A stretch of DNA of 64,000 bases from Chelatococcus sambhunathii (GTDB taxonomy: Bacteria > Pseudomonadota > Alphaproteobacteria > Rhizobiales > Methylopilaceae), in the NCBI GenBank assembly GCA_031316315.1, contig JADBEO010000019.1, positions 1-64,000 of the forward strand, written 5' to 3'. Below, piece by piece: positions 34,021 through 44,105 of the stretch. The notes beneath the pieces were generated by a model that saw only the letters and a list, made by a program, of their open reading frames with translations, was not told the origin of the DNA and ran no database searches. The position numbers and the translations under genes are program-made. Position 1 is the stretch's first letter, and each line of letters opens with the position of its first letter.

Positions 34021-34866
34021 TCAGCTCCCCGAGGGCGGCGCGATCACGGTGAAGCCCGCCTCCTCGAAGGTCTTCTTCGCGCCGGCGGAGGACAGCCGAT
34101 TCAGGAAGGCGTCGGCGTTCGAGCTGGTCGCGCTCTTCAGCTTGGCCATGGGATAGATGATCGGCGGGTGGCTGTCCGCCGGGAATGTCCCGACGACCTT
34201 GACGCCTTTGTCGGCGGCCGCGTCCGTCTTGTAGACGATCCCGAGAGGCGCCTCGCCGCGCGCGACCAGCGCGAGCGCCGCGCGCACGTTCTCCGCGCCC
34301 GCGACCTTGCCGGAGACGCTCGGCCAGATCCCGAGCTTCTCGAGCGCCGCCTTGCCGTATTTGCCGGCCGGGACCGAGGAGACCTCGCCCATGGCGAAGC
34401 GCCCGTCGCCGAGCAGGGCGGCGAGATCGACGCCCGATTTCAGCTCGACGTCGCCCTTCGACCAGTCCTTTGAGGCGACCAGCACCAGCCGATTGCCGAG
34501 CAGGTCGACGCGGGTGGCGGGAACGATGAGGTCCTTCTGCGCGACATAGTCCATCCACGGCACGTCGGCGGAGATGAACAGGTCGGCCGGGGCCGCCTGC
34601 TCGATCTGCTTGGCGAGCGCGGAGGAGGCCGCGTAGCTCGCCTTGACCTCGACGCCGCTCTCCCTGGTCCAGTCCTTGGCTATGGCGTCGAGCGCGTTCT
34701 TGAGCGAGGCCGCGGCGAACACGACGACCGGAGCCTTGGCGTCGGCTCGCGCCGCGCCCGAACCCGCGGCAGCGTTCGCGACCTCGGCAAGCGCTGCGAA
34801 GGGCTGCGCCGCGATGGCGATCGCGATCGCGACGCCGCCGAAAATCCTGCGGGTGATGATGGACAT
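34021..34866 (-). CDS. modA: Molybdate-binding periplasmic protein
   Basis: A 281-residue binding protein with a signal peptide (RIFGGVAIAIAIAAQPFAALA). The mature domain begins VVVFAAASLKNALDAIAKDW, then SYAASSALAKQIEQAAPADLFISAD and MDYVAQKDLI, the standard ModA oxyanion-site segments (serines in AASL and ASSA). The 25-residue spacer after the signal is alanine-rich. No ModE-like operator is obvious in the 280 bases upstream. Confidence 0.94.
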   Translation of the reverse strand: MSIITRRIFGGVAIAIAIAAQPFAALAEVANAAAGSGAARADAKAPVVVFAAASLKNALDAIAKDWTRESGVEVKASYAASSALAKQIEQAAPADLFISADVPWMDYVAQKDLIVPATRVDLLGNRLVLVASKDWSKGDVELKSGVDLAALLGDGRFAMGEVSSVPAGKYGKAALEKLGIWPSVSGKVAGAENVRAALALVARGEAPLGIVYKTDAAADKGVKVVGTFPADSHPPIIYPMAKLKSATSSNADAFLNRLSSAGAKKTFEEAGFTVIAPPSGS

Positions 34867-35146
34867 GGGCTTTCGTCTCCGCCGGCGCCTGCGGCCGCCG
34901 AGCGATCGTGTGGGAGCGGAAAGCCGCGTCGGCTTCCATCGGGGCCGTGCGGAAACGCGGTCGGACCGCCCTCAGCGGCGGCGCTGCAAACGATGCCAAA
35001 CCCGCCGCTACGGAGCAAGCGCGCGCCGAACGCTCGGCGCGGCTCTGCAGCCACACTCGCTAAAAGTTGGACCTCAACGGATCCCTAACCGATTCCGGAC
35101 GTTTATAGCCCCGTGGGCGAACTGACGGTTCCGGGGATCTGAGTTT
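34867..35146. other. Divergent intergenic region, modA and a secreted hypothetical gene
   Basis: About 280 GC-rich bases hold both promoters. I see no coding frame with family support, no riboswitch-like structure that I recognise, and no strong inverted repeat. Confidence 0.3.
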
Positions 35147-35602
35147 ATGCGCGTCGCGATCTTCCTCTGCGCCATTCTGGCGTTTGTTCTGGCCGCGGCC
35201 GCGCTGCCGACCAGCCTTCCGGCCGAAGCGGGCGCGGCTCAGCAGAACCACCCCCAGACGGTTCGCAGCGCCCAGGACCTGAAGGCCACCGTGGCCGCCC
35301 TGGAGACCGCCCTTCGCCGGCGCGGCGTGGAGACGTTGGTGAAGGTCGAGCGGCCCGGCCCGAACGGTCCGGCCACGCTCGTGATGTTCGTCGACCCGAC
35401 TCACCAGAGCGATCCGACCGGCTACGCCATGGACGAGATCGAGCCGCGCCTGCGCGTGCTGGTCTCGGAAAACGGCGGCGCGGTTTCGATCGCCTTCGAC
35501 GACGCGCGCACCCTTGCCCGCCGCGCCGGCCTCGACCTCGAGGAGGCGACGACCGCGAACCGCGCGCTGCTCGACGCCGCCAACGAGGCCGCGGCGTCGT
35601 AA
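35147..35602 (+). CDS. Secreted hypothetical protein
   Basis: A 151-residue protein with a signal peptide (FLCAILAFVLAAAALPTSLPAEA). The mature part has the shape of a small alpha/beta domain: LKATVAALETALRRRGVETLVKVER, GPATLVMFVDPTHQSDPTG, then MDEIEPRLRVLVSENGGAVSIAFDDA. I do not recognise a named family. It is a single-gene unit, followed by a strong terminator at 35661-35689. Confidence 0.65.
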   Translation: MRVAIFLCAILAFVLAAAALPTSLPAEAGAAQQNHPQTVRSAQDLKATVAALETALRRRGVETLVKVERPGPNGPATLVMFVDPTHQSDPTGYAMDEIEPRLRVLVSENGGAVSIAFDDARTLARRAGLDLEEATTANRALLDAANEAAAS

Positions 35603-35660
35603 GTCGGCCCTTCGATCGTCCGGGCCGACAGGCCGAGCGCGATCCTCGACTGACGTTCAG

Positions 35661-35689
35661 AGCCCGGCTCCTCGCGCGCCGGGCTTTTT
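35661..35689 (+). terminator. Rho-independent terminator
   Basis: Stem AGCCCGGC/GCCGGGCT (8 bp, 9-base loop) followed by TTTTTCTTT, 58 bases after the secreted hypothetical gene. Confidence 0.8.
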
Positions 35690-35845
35690 CTTTGCGGGTC
35701 TCGCCACGCGCGTCGCTCCACGAACTTCACAATCTGTTTCATACGTCTTCACGCCGGCGGAACGAGGGTCCACTGTGGGCGTTCCAGGAAGTTGGCCTCA
35801 AGACGCGGGCGAACCGCGCGGGGCCCCGTCGCGAGGAGACGCCGC

Positions 35846-36961
35846 ATGTCGACGCCTGACTCCATTGAAGCCCCCAAGGCGGATACCCACATCATCGACC
35901 CGCACGCCCCCGCGACCTTTGGGGAGCGCGTCAGCCGCATTCTCGGCGCCGTCGCCGGAGATCCGACGGCGCGCGCGGAGATCGACATGGCGCGCGTACT
36001 CGAAGAGCTGAGGGCGCTCGGCGCCCAGCCCATCGAGGACTGCACGCCGGAGGAGGCGCGCCGGCAGCCTTCGCCGGCCGACGCGGTCTCGTCGCTGATG
36101 GCGAAATACGGGATCAGCGATCCGGACTACGACATCCCGACACGCGACGCGAGCTATGAGAGCGGCGGGGAGCCGCTCGGCCTTCGCATCTACCGGCCGG
36201 CGAACGGCGGGGATCCCCGCCCGATCGTCGTCTACTACCCCGGCGGCGGCTGGGTGCTCTCGAACCTCGACGACTACGATTCGAGCGCCCGCGCGATCGC
36301 GGCGCGCACCGGCGCTGTGGTGGTGGCGGTGGAGACGCGCCGCGCGCCGGAGCACAAGTTTCCGGCCGCGCATGACGACGCCATCGCGGCCTACGCGCAT
36401 GTCCTGAAGAACGCCGAGGCTTTCGGCGGCACGCCGGACGTCGCCGCGGTCGTCGGCGAGAGCGCGGGAGGCAATCTTGCGATCAATGTCGCCATCGCGG
36501 CGCGCGACCACGACATGCAGCCGCCGGTCCATCTCGCGCTGATCTATCCGATCGCCGGAGTCGACACGACGACGCCGTCCTTCCGGATCAACGAGTTCGC
36601 GCGGCCGGTGAACAAGGCGATCATCGAGTGGATCTTCGGCCATGCGCTGATGAGTCCGAGCGAGAAAGAGGATCCGCGGCTCGACGTCGTCGGCCGCGCC
36701 GATCTCGCCGGCCTGCCGCCGACGACGCTGCTGACGGCCGAGATCGATCCGCTGCGCTCGGAGGGGCTCGAGCTCGGCAACCGCCTGAGGGCGGCGGGCG
36801 TCGACGTGAACGGCGTTGATTTCGAGGGGGTCTCCCACGGCTTCTTCGGCATGGGCGCGATCGTGCGCCACGCCCGCACAGCGCAGGAGATCGTCGGCCG
36901 CGACCTCGCCGCCGCCTTCGCCGTCGACGGCCGAGGCTGCCGTGTGGGACGGGCGCTGTAG
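35846..36961 (+). CDS. Alpha/beta hydrolase, hormone-sensitive-lipase (HSL) type
   Basis: A 371-residue esterase-like protein. The oxyanion loop is VVYYPGGGWVLS (a variant of HGGG, with the histidine replaced), the nucleophile elbow VVGESAGGNLAI, the acid in LTAEIDPLRSEG and the histidine in GVSHGFFGMG. About 100 residues precede the hydrolase core, longer than usual, and include DPHAPATFGERV. The lost histidine in HGGG may alter oxyanion stabilisation. It is followed 26 bases later by the FAD monooxygenase, possibly as one unit. Confidence 0.88.
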   Translation: MSTPDSIEAPKADTHIIDPHAPATFGERVSRILGAVAGDPTARAEIDMARVLEELRALGAQPIEDCTPEEARRQPSPADAVSSLMAKYGISDPDYDIPTRDASYESGGEPLGLRIYRPANGGDPRPIVVYYPGGGWVLSNLDDYDSSARAIAARTGAVVVAVETRRAPEHKFPAAHDDAIAAYAHVLKNAEAFGGTPDVAAVVGESAGGNLAINVAIAARDHDMQPPVHLALIYPIAGVDTTTPSFRINEFARPVNKAIIEWIFGHALMSPSEKEDPRLDVVGRADLAGLPPTTLLTAEIDPLRSEGLELGNRLRAAGVDVNGVDFEGVSHGFFGMGAIVRHARTAQEIVGRDLAAAFAVDGRGCRVGRAL

Positions 36962-36987
36962 AGAGCGTTTCCGACGGTTCGCGCGTC

Positions 36988-38211
36988 ATGGAGCTGACCA
37001 CCCAGTGCTGTGTCGCAGGGGGCGGGCCGGCCGGGCTGATACTCGGCCTGCTGCTCGCGCGCGGCGGGGTAGACGTCGTCGTGCTCGAGAAGCACGGCGA
37101 CTTCCTGCGCGACTTCCGCGGCGACACGATCCAACCCTCGACGCTCAACATCCTCGACGATCTCGGGCTGCTCGAGGCGTTCCTGCGGCTCCCGCACCAA
37201 GAGGTCGAGACGCTGACCGGGTTCGTCGAGGAGGAGCCCTTCGTCATCGCCGACTTCCGGAAGATCGACGCCGTCCTGCCCTTCATCGCGTTGCTCCCCC
37301 AATGGGATTTCCTCGACTTCATCGCCGGCGAGGCGGCGCGTCATCCGAACTTCCGCCTGATCCGCCGCGCCGAGGCGCGCGAGCTGATCCACGACCGCGG
37401 CCGGGTCGTGGGTCTGAGGGCGGAGACGCCTGACGGCGCCCTCGAAGTCGCCTGCGATCTCGTGGTCGGCGCCGACGGCCGCCGTTCGACGATCCGCGCC
37501 GCGGCCGGGTTCGAGGTCGAGACGCTCGGCGCGCCGATGGACGTGGTCTGGTTCCGTCTCCCGCGGCGCGAAGGCGACGGCGAGGCGACCGGCGGACGGT
37601 TCTCCGCCGGCGGGCTGTTCGTCACCATCTATCGCGGCGACTATTGGCAATGCGCGCTGGTCATCCCGAAGGGCGGCTGGGACGCGGTGAAGGCGGCAGG
37701 CCTCGACGCCTTCCGCGAACGGATCGCGCGGCTCGCGCCGCCGCTCGCCGACCGCGGCTCGCTGATCGACGGCTGGGACAAGGTCAGCGTGCTCTCGGTC
37801 GCCGTCGACCGGCTGAAGCGCTGGCATGCGCCCGGCGTGCTCTGCATCGGCGACGCCGCCCACGCCATGTCGCCGATCGGCGGCGTCGGCATCAATCTCG
37901 CGATCCAGGACGCGGTGGCGGCGGCCAACATCCTGGCGGAACCGTTGCGGCAGGGCAGGGCGAGCGACGACGATCTCGCGAGGGTTCAGGAGCGTCGGCT
38001 GTTTCCGACGCGCGTGATCCAGCGGCTGCAGATCGCGGTCCAGAACAGGGTGGTCTCGCCGGTGCTGGCGTCGACCGGGCGTTTGCGTCCGCCGCTCGCG
38101 CTCAGGCTGATGCGCGCCGTGCCGGCCCTCCGGGCGATCCCGGCGCGCATCGTCGGGATCGGGGTGCGGCCGGAGCGGGTCAAGACCCCTGCCGTCGCGA
38201 CGCCGCGATAA
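36988..38211 (+). CDS. FAD-dependent monooxygenase (PheA/TfdB-UbiH type)
   Basis: A 407-residue class A flavin hydroxylase. The ADP-binding motif is CCVAGGGPAGLILGLLLARGG at the N-terminus, DLVVGADGRRSTIR is the DG motif and VLCIGDAAHAMSPIGGVGINLAIQDA is the GD motif. Substrate is not evident; aromatic compounds are usual. The neighbouring HSL-type hydrolase could release or process its substrate (inference). Confidence 0.9.
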   Translation: MELTTQCCVAGGGPAGLILGLLLARGGVDVVVLEKHGDFLRDFRGDTIQPSTLNILDDLGLLEAFLRLPHQEVETLTGFVEEEPFVIADFRKIDAVLPFIALLPQWDFLDFIAGEAARHPNFRLIRRAEARELIHDRGRVVGLRAETPDGALEVACDLVVGADGRRSTIRAAAGFEVETLGAPMDVVWFRLPRREGDGEATGGRFSAGGLFVTIYRGDYWQCALVIPKGGWDAVKAAGLDAFRERIARLAPPLADRGSLIDGWDKVSVLSVAVDRLKRWHAPGVLCIGDAAHAMSPIGGVGINLAIQDAVAAANILAEPLRQGRASDDDLARVQERRLFPTRVIQRLQIAVQNRVVSPVLASTGRLRPPLALRLMRAVPALRAIPARIVGIGVRPERVKTPAVATPR

Positions 38212-38214
38212 GGC

Positions 38215-38493
38215 TCAGGGACGTCCCGGCTCCTCCGGCGAGCGCGCGTCGATCGCGAGCGCATGGACGGGTCCCGACAATTCACCGGCCAGAAGCTGAT
38301 TGACCCGCCGGTGGCGATCGACGCGGCTGAGGCCCGAGAACGCCCCGGAGACGATCCGGACCCGGAAGTGCGTTTCGCCTTCAGGCCGCGCCCCGGCGTG
38401 GCCGGCGTGAAGATGGCTCTCGTCGATGACCTCGAGGCGCTCGGGCTTCAGCGCCTCCGTCAAAGCGGTTTCGATCCGCGCGCGAACGCCCAT
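38215..38493 (-). CDS. bolA: BolA family protein
   Basis: A 92-residue BolA protein: MGVRARIETALTEALKPERLEVIDESHLHAGHAG and HFRVRIVSGAFSGLSRVDRHRRVNQLL carry the class I BolA fold, with the histidine pair (SHLHAGH) and the C-terminal histidine (VHALAI) that coordinate an [Fe-S] cluster with a monothiol glutaredoxin. ATG 38493 gives the family start. It is divergent from the J-domain gene, and the bolA, J-protein, cobS, cobT order is conserved in Hyphomicrobiales. Confidence 0.93.
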   Translation of the reverse strand: MGVRARIETALTEALKPERLEVIDESHLHAGHAGARPEGETHFRVRIVSGAFSGLSRVDRHRRVNQLLAGELSGPVHALAIDARSPEEPGRP

Positions 38494-38629
38494 GTCGATC
38501 TCTCCCGATCCGGTCCGGGCCGCGGAGATGTCGACGGCGGAGAGGCCCGTCAAGCCCCCCGCGGCCGGCGGGGCCATGCGTCGCGCGTTCTTGTTCCGTT
38601 ATGCCGCGCCGCCCATAATGGGCGTCGCG

Positions 38630-39259
38630 ATGAAGCTCGATAGCGAATGGTTCGACAAGGTCCGGGTGTCCCGGGGCGAGGAACGCCCCGAGCCCGAGGG
38701 CGCGCGCTGTCAGCATCCGGGCTGCCGTGACGCGGGCCTCTACCGCGCGCCGAAAGGCCGCGACCGCGAGAACGAGTACTGGCGCTTCTGCCTGCAGCAC
38801 GTGCGCGAGTACAATCAGTCCTACAATTTCTTCGCCGGCATGTCGGACGAGGCGCTGCGCGCCTATGAGCGCGACTCCCATGTCGGCCACCGCCCGACCT
38901 GGGCGATGGGCCGCAACGGCGGTCCGTCCGCAGAGGCGCGCAACGGCGCGGATCGCAGACGCGGGCGAAACCGCGGCTGGGCTGGGAACTTCTCCTTCGA
39001 GGACGAGTTCGGGATGTTCGGCGAGGACGGGCCGCAGGCGAGGCCGGAGCCCCGGCGCGAGATCAAGAAGGTCGAGATGAAATCGCTGGAGGCGCTCAAT
39101 CTCGGCGCCGGCGCGACGCGCGACGAGATCCGCGCCCGCTACAAGGAGCTGCTGATCCGCTTTCATCCGGACACCAACGGCGGCGACCGCGGCGCAGAGG
39201 ACAAATTGCGCGAGATCATCCAAGCCTATAACTATCTTCGATCCGTCGGCCTTTGCTGA
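38630..39259 (+). CDS. J-domain (DnaJ-like) protein
   Basis: A 209-residue protein with the J domain at the C-terminus rather than the N-terminus: ALNLGAGATRDEIRARYKELLIRFHPDTNGGDRG, with the HPD signature, ending EIIQAYNYLRSVGLC. The N-terminal half contains C-x4-C (RCQHPGCRD) and a later cysteine (WRFCLQH) that may bind a metal. A linker rich in glycine, arginine and acidic residues joins the two. It sits directly before cobS, so a chaperone role for the cobaltochelatase is conceivable (inference). Confidence 0.9.
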   Translation: MKLDSEWFDKVRVSRGEERPEPEGARCQHPGCRDAGLYRAPKGRDRENEYWRFCLQHVREYNQSYNFFAGMSDEALRAYERDSHVGHRPTWAMGRNGGPSAEARNGADRRRGRNRGWAGNFSFEDEFGMFGEDGPQARPEPRREIKKVEMKSLEALNLGAGATRDEIRARYKELLIRFHPDTNGGDRGAEDKLREIIQAYNYLRSVGLC

Positions 39260-39343
39260 TTTCAACGGTTCCGGCGCGCCCTGGGCGCGCCCTCAGCGGG
39301 GCGCGCCCCGGCCTTTTCCGCCTCGCGCCCGCCAGGAGATTGC

Positions 39344-40339
39344 ATGACCACGCTTGACGCTCCCTCGGTCGAAGCGCCGTCGCCCGACATGAAGGTGTCG
39401 GCCCGCCAAGTGTTCGGCATCGACAGCGACATGGAGGTGCCGGCTTACGGCGAGGCGAAAGGTGCGGTGCCGGACCTCGATCCGGACTACCTGTTCGACC
39501 ACGACACGACGCTCGCGATCCTCGCCGGCTTCAAGATGAACCGCCGCGTCATGATCACGGGCTATCACGGCACCGGAAAGTCGACCCATGTGGAGCAGGT
39601 CGCGGCGCGGCTCAACTGGCCCTGCGTCCGCGTCAATCTCGACAGCCATGTCAGCCGCATCGACCTGATCGGCAAGGACGCGATCGTCCTCAAGGACGGC
39701 CAGCAGGTCACCGAGTTCCGCGACGGCATCTTGCCCTGGGCGCTGCAGAACAACGTCGCGCTGGTCTTCGACGAATACGACGCAGGCCGCCCGGACGTCA
39801 TGTTCGTGATCCAGCGCGTGCTGGAGGTCTCGGGCAAGCTGACCCTGCTCGACCAGCGCAAGATCATCCGCCCGCATCCGGCGTTCCGCCTGTTCGCCAC
39901 CGCCAACACGGTCGGTCTCGGCGACGCCTCCGGCCTCTATCACGGCACCCAGCAGATCAATCAGGGCCAGATGGACAGATGGTCCATCGTGACCACGCTG
40001 AACTATCTCGCGCACGACAAGGAAGTGGACATCGTCCTCGCGAAGTCGCCGCACTACCAGAAGGTCCCGGACGGCCGCGACACCGTCTCCAAGATGGTCC
40101 GACTGGCCGACCTCACGCGCCAGGCCTTCATGAACGGCGACCTGTCCACCGTCATGAGCCCGCGCACGGTCATCACCTGGGCAGAGAACGCCGACATCTT
40201 CTCCGACATCGGCTTCTCGTTCCGGCTGACGTTCCTGAACAAGTGCGACGAGTTGGAGCGTGGCCTCGTCGCCGAGTTCTACCAGCGCTGCTTCGGCAAG
40301 GAACTCCCGGAGAGCGCCGTCAACGTGGCGATGAGCTGA
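39344..40339 (+). CDS. cobS: Aerobic cobaltochelatase subunit CobS
   Basis: A 331-residue MoxR-like AAA+ ATPase. Walker A is [10 protein letters not shown], Walker B is [13 protein letters not shown], sensor 1 is [14 protein letters not shown] and the arginine finger region is QGQMDRW. With CobT and CobN it inserts cobalt into hydrogenobyrinic acid a,c-diamide in the aerobic B12 pathway. It is 24 bases upstream of cobT; no cobN is in the window. Confidence 0.96.
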   Translation: MTTLDAPSVEAPSPDMKVSARQVFGIDSDMEVPAYGEAKGAVPDLDPDYLFDHDTTLAILAGFKMNRRVMITGYHGTGKSTHVEQVAARLNWPCVRVNLDSHVSRIDLIGKDAIVLKDGQQVTEFRDGILPWALQNNVALVFDEYDAGRPDVMFVIQRVLEVSGKLTLLDQRKIIRPHPAFRLFATANTVGLGDASGLYHGTQQINQGQMDRWSIVTTLNYLAHDKEVDIVLAKSPHYQKVPDGRDTVSKMVRLADLTRQAFMNGDLSTVMSPRTVITWAENADIFSDIGFSFRLTFLNKCDELERGLVAEFYQRCFGKELPESAVNVAMS

Positions 40340-40363
40340 GGCGAGGGAAGAGACCGTCCGCCC

Positions 40364-42244
40364 GTGATCTCCAACCGCAAGCCCGGCGAGAAGCTTCCGC
40401 CCCCGGCCGAGCCGCTGAAGCGGGCGATTTCCGGCTGCCTGCGCGCGATCTCCGGCGACCCGGAGGTCGAGGTCGCCTTCGCCTCCGAGCGGCCGGCGCT
40501 GATGGGCCGCAAGGCCCGCCTGCCGGAGCCGCCGCGCCGGCTCGATCCGAAGGACGTCGCGATTCTGCGCGGCTATGCGGACTCGATGGCGCTCCGCATC
40601 GCCTGCCACGACCAGGCGACGCACGCGCGTCTCGCGCCGCATGGCGCGGAGGCGAAAGCCGTGTTCGACGCCGTCGAGCAGGCGCGAGTCGAGGCGATCG
40701 GCGCGCGGCGGATGGCCGGCACGGGCGACAACATCTCGGCCATGCTGGAGGACCGCTACCTCCGCAGCCCGCACGCCGACGTCACCGACCGCGCCGACGC
40801 GCCGCTCGAGGACGCGGTGTCGTTGCTCATCCGGGAGCGCCTGACCGGCCGGAAGCCGCCCGAGGCCGCGCGCAAGCTGGTCGACCTCTGGCGGCCGTGG
40901 ATCGAGGAGAAGGCGGGCGGCAACCTCTCCAAGCTCGACCGCCTGCTCGAGGATCAGGGCGCCTACGCCCACGCCATCCGCGATCTGCTGTCCTCGCTCG
41001 ACATGGGCGAGGAGCTTTCGGCCGACCGGGAGAGCTCGGAGGACGAGAGCGAAGGCGAGGGCGATCAGCCGCCGCCGCAGGACGGCGAGGCCGCCGACGC
41101 TCCGAACGACGCGGACGACGGCGCCGACGAGAGCGAGACGGAATCCTCCGCCGAGTACGAGGACGACGCCGAGCAGATGGAGGCGGCGGACGCGCCGCCG
41201 ACCGACACGCCGGAGGAGGACGAGCTCGGCGAGGCCGAGGAGGCGACCGATCCCTGGCGGCCCAAGGACGACCCGCGCAAGGATCGCGAGAAGCTCGAAT
41301 ATTCCGCCTTCACGACGAAGTTCGACGAGGAGGCGCTCGCTGAGGAGCTCTGCGACGCGGAGGAGCTGGCGCGGCTGCGCTCCTATCTCGACAAGCAACT
41401 GAACCAGCTCCAAGGCGTGGTCGGCCGGCTGGCGAACCGGCTGCAGCGGCGCCTGCTCGCCCAGCAGAGCCGCGCCTGGGACTTCGACCTCGAAGAGGGC
41501 ATGCTCGATCCGTCGCGGCTGTCGCGCGTCATCATCGATCCGATGAGCGCGCTCTCCTTCATGCGCGAGCGCGACACCGACTTCCGCGACACCGTGGTCA
41601 CGCTCCTGCTCGACAATTCCGGCTCGATGCGCGGCCGGCCGATCACGGTCGCCGCGACCTGCGCCGACATCCTCGCCCGCACGCTGGAGCGCTGCGGGGT
41701 CAAGGTCGAGATCCTCGGCTTCACCACGAGAGCCTGGAAGGGCGGCCAGTCGCGCGAGCAGTGGCTCGCCGCCGGCAAGCCGATGGCGCCCGGACGGCTG
41801 AACGATCTCCGCCACATCGTCTACAAGGCCGCCGACGCGCCCTGGCGTCGCACGCGGAAAAACCTCGGGCTGATGATGCGCGAGGGGCTTTTGAAAGAGA
41901 ACATCGACGGCGAGGCGCTGTCCTGGGCGCATGACCGGCTGCTCGCCCGGCCCGAGCAGCGGCGCATCCTGATGGTGATCTCGGACGGCGCGCCGGTCGA
42001 CGACTCGACGCTCTCGGTCAATCCCGGAAACTACCTCGAGAAGCACCTGCGTCGCGTCATCAACGACATCGAGACCCGCTCGCCGGTGGAGCTGATCGCG
42101 ATCGGCATCGGCCACGACGTCACGCGCTACTACCGCCGCGCCGTCACCATCGTCGACGCCGAGGAGCTCGGCGGCGCGATGACGGAGAAGCTCGCCGAGC
42201 TGTTCGACGAGACCACCGCGCCGGCGCCGCGGCGACTGCATTGA
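40364..42244 (+). CDS. cobT: Aerobic cobaltochelatase subunit CobT
   Basis: A 626-residue protein with an N-terminal helical half, a highly acidic linker (about residues 220-310, rich in D, E and S) and a C-terminal von Willebrand A domain. The MIDAS motif is [13 protein letters not shown], with further metal residues in [13 protein letters not shown]. CobT and CobS form a two-ring chaperone-like complex. GTG 40364 follows GAGGGAAGAGACC. The stop overlaps the TTG start of the next gene. Confidence 0.95.
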   Translation: MISNRKPGEKLPPPAEPLKRAISGCLRAISGDPEVEVAFASERPALMGRKARLPEPPRRLDPKDVAILRGYADSMALRIACHDQATHARLAPHGAEAKAVFDAVEQARVEAIGARRMAGTGDNISAMLEDRYLRSPHADVTDRADAPLEDAVSLLIRERLTGRKPPEAARKLVDLWRPWIEEKAGGNLSKLDRLLEDQGAYAHAIRDLLSSLDMGEELSADRESSEDESEGEGDQPPPQDGEAADAPNDADDGADESETESSAEYEDDAEQMEAADAPPTDTPEEDELGEAEEATDPWRPKDDPRKDREKLEYSAFTTKFDEEALAEELCDAEELARLRSYLDKQLNQLQGVVGRLANRLQRRLLAQQSRAWDFDLEEGMLDPSRLSRVIIDPMSALSFMRERDTDFRDTVVTLLLDNSGSMRGRPITVAATCADILARTLERCGVKVEILGFTTRAWKGGQSREQWLAAGKPMAPGRLNDLRHIVYKAADAPWRRTRKNLGLMMREGLLKENIDGEALSWAHDRLLARPEQRRILMVISDGAPVDDSTLSVNPGNYLEKHLRRVINDIETRSPVELIAIGIGHDVTRYYRRAVTIVDAEELGGAMTEKLAELFDETTAPAPRRLH

Positions 42245-43224
42245 GGCGTCTTGCGCTCGCCGCGCTGCTTGCGGCGACGCTCGCCGGCTCGGCCCCCGCT
42301 CAGGACGCTTCCGGCCCGGTCCCGATCGATGTCTCGGCCGTGCAGATCGAGCGGTTCGGCGCCGCGACGCCGGTCGGCGCGCGTTATGGCTCGCTGACAT
42401 TCCTCGGCGGTCTGAAGCTCATTTCGTCCGATCCGGATTTCGGCGGCCTGTCCGGCTTGCGCCTCGATGCGGACGGCGAGGGCCTCACCACGATCAGCGA
42501 TCGCGGAAACTGGTTTCGCGGCGAGCTGGTTTACGCGGAGGGCCGCCTCGCCGGCGTCATCGGGATGAAGCGCATGGCGACGCCCGGCCGCGACGGCAGG
42601 CCCCTGCCGGGCCGCAGGGGCTTCGACACCGAAGGCCTTGAGATCGAGGGGCGAACCGCTTGGGTGACCACTGAGCGGGTGAACTGGCTGACGCGCTACG
42701 CTCTCGGCCCAGACGGCTTCCCTGTCGGGGCAGGGCAGGCGATCGCCCTGCCGAAGACCGCGCCCGGCATCGCGCGCAATGGCGGCTACGAGTCGCTCGC
42801 GCGCTCGCGCGACGGCGGCCTGATCCTGATCGCCCAGTCCAGCAAGAGCGAGGACGCGTTCCCGGCCTTCGTCGTCGGCGGAAAAAAGCCGTTCGCCTTC
42901 TCGCTCGCCCGCTCCGACGATTTTCGCCCGACTGACCTGACGCGCCTGCCCGGCGGCGGCTTCGTGCTGTTGGAGCGGCGCTACCAGCCTCCGTTCTCGC
43001 TCTCAGTGCGGATGAAGCGGATCGCCGAAAAGGACATCGCGCCGGGCGCCGTCGTTGACGGGCCGGTGCTGATGGAGGCGAGCCTTGCGCAGGGAATCGA
43101 CAACTTCGAGGGGATTGCGGCCCATCGCGGCGCGGACGGCCGGACGGTGCTGACCGTGATCTCCGACGACAATTTCCATCCTCTGCAGCGCACGCTGCTG
43201 ATGCAGTTCGCGCTCGGCGAGTAG
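42241..43224 (+). CDS. Esterase-like activity of phytase family protein (secreted)
   Basis: A 327-residue protein with a signal peptide ([20 protein letters not shown]). The PF13449 phytase-like beta-propeller pattern is visible: [65 protein letters not shown] and [37 protein letters not shown]. Function is not established. The start appears to be TTG at 42241, sharing TTGA with the cobT stop. Confidence 0.87.
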   Translation: MRRLALAALLAATLAGSAPAQDASGPVPIDVSAVQIERFGAATPVGARYGSLTFLGGLKLISSDPDFGGLSGLRLDADGEGLTTISDRGNWFRGELVYAEGRLAGVIGMKRMATPGRDGRPLPGRRGFDTEGLEIEGRTAWVTTERVNWLTRYALGPDGFPVGAGQAIALPKTAPGIARNGGYESLARSRDGGLILIAQSSKSEDAFPAFVVGGKKPFAFSLARSDDFRPTDLTRLPGGGFVLLERRYQPPFSLSVRMKRIAEKDIAPGAVVDGPVLMEASLAQGIDNFEGIAAHRGADGRTVLTVISDDNFHPLQRTLLMQFALGE

Positions 43225-43226
43225 TC

Positions 43227-43595
43227 TCACTTCGCCGCGTCGATCTTCGCCAGACAGCTCTGCTCGGCCTGCTCCATCTTCGGGCGCATCTCGGCCTGCA
43301 TCTCCGCAGGCTGCTTGCCGCGCAGACGGTCGAGGTCGCTCGCGGTGATGCGCGTCGCCATCGCGTCGGCGTAGCATTCGCAGTAGGCGGCGATGGTCGC
43401 CGGCGGCACGGACGCGTTGTCCGGGCTCGCCTTCTGCAGGGCGACGCAGCCGTCGACCGCGGACTTCAGGAAGCCCGCCCGCTGCTCACCGGAGAGCGGG
43501 GGACCTGCGTCGCGCGCCGCGTTGAAGCGCCAGATCGACACGCCGAGCGCGACCAGCGCCATCAGCACGATCCCCATCGCGATCCGCCTTGCCAT
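43227..43595 (-). CDS. Hypothetical membrane-anchored protein
   Basis: A 122-residue protein with an N-terminal membrane helix (MGIVLMALVALGVSIW) and a soluble part with four cysteines (DGCVALQ, AAYCECYA, EQSCLAK). The CxC in YCECYADAMATRIT and the spacing resemble small periplasmic proteins of unknown function in this order. It lies downstream of the rpmE terminator and is convergent with the phytase-like gene. Confidence 0.6.
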   Translation of the reverse strand: MARRIAMGIVLMALVALGVSIWRFNAARDAGPPLSGEQRAGFLKSAVDGCVALQKASPDNASVPPATIAAYCECYADAMATRITASDLDRLRGKQPAEMQAEMRPKMEQAEQSCLAKIDAAK

Positions 43596-43608
43596 CGCGC
43601 GGCTCCTC

Positions 43609-43638
43609 AAACGAAAACCCCGGCCGCGAGGGCCGGGG
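43609..43638 (-). terminator. Rho-independent terminator of rpmE
   Basis: On the minus strand CCCCGGCC-CTCGC-GGCCGGGG is followed by TTTTCGTTT, 28 bases beyond the rpmE stop. Confidence 0.85.
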
Positions 43639-43665
43639 CGAAAGGTCTCGCGATCCGCGAAGGCG

Positions 43666-43899
43666 TCACTTCTTGGTGGCGACGCCGAAATTCGCGAACT
43701 TCTTGTTGAAGCGCGACAGGCGGCCGCCGCGGTCGGTCAGCTGCGCCGCGCCGCCGGTCCAGGCCGGATGGGTCTTCGGGTCGATGTCGAGCTGCAACGT
43801 GTCGCCGGCCTTGCCCCAGGTGGAGCGGGTCTCGTACTCGGTCCCGTCGGTCATGACGACCTTGATGACGTGGTAGTCGGGATGGATGTCGGCCTTCAT
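43666..43899 (-). CDS. rpmE: 50S ribosomal protein L31
   Basis: A 77-residue L31: [39 protein letters not shown] and [11 protein letters not shown]. It has no cysteines, so it is the zinc-independent form usual in alphaproteobacteria. ATG 43899 is the family start. It is divergent from the ABC exporter, a neighbour pairing common in Hyphomicrobiales, and ends in a strong terminator. Confidence 0.95.
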   Translation of the reverse strand: MKADIHPDYHVIKVVMTDGTEYETRSTWGKAGDTLQLDIDPKTHPAWTGGAAQLTDRGGRLSRFNKKFANFGVATKK

Positions 43900-44105
43900 G
43901 GCGGTCTCTATAAGCTTCTCGGTCGCGTCGGCGCGTCCCGCGCGGCGAAGGTGCGAAAATGGCGTGAGGCGCGAGCCTATAGCCCAAACGCGCGCTGCGG
44001 ACAACCGCCGCGCCGAAGCGCCGCGAAAGGCGGGGTGGAGATTGCAGGCTGCGCGAGGCATAACCCCGCGCATGTTCTCTGGAAGCGTTATGACCAAGGC
44101 TCCCG

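Noticed and set aside
34867..35060. Molybdenum-cofactor riboswitch or ModE box upstream of modA
   Set aside because: No matching palindrome or recognisable conserved core could be found by eye.
39293..42400. A 1035-codon open frame on the minus strand across cobS and cobT
   Set aside because: It mirrors two well-supported genes; its translation is low in hydrophobic order and rich in R, D, L and V repeats as expected of the antisense of high-GC coding sequence.
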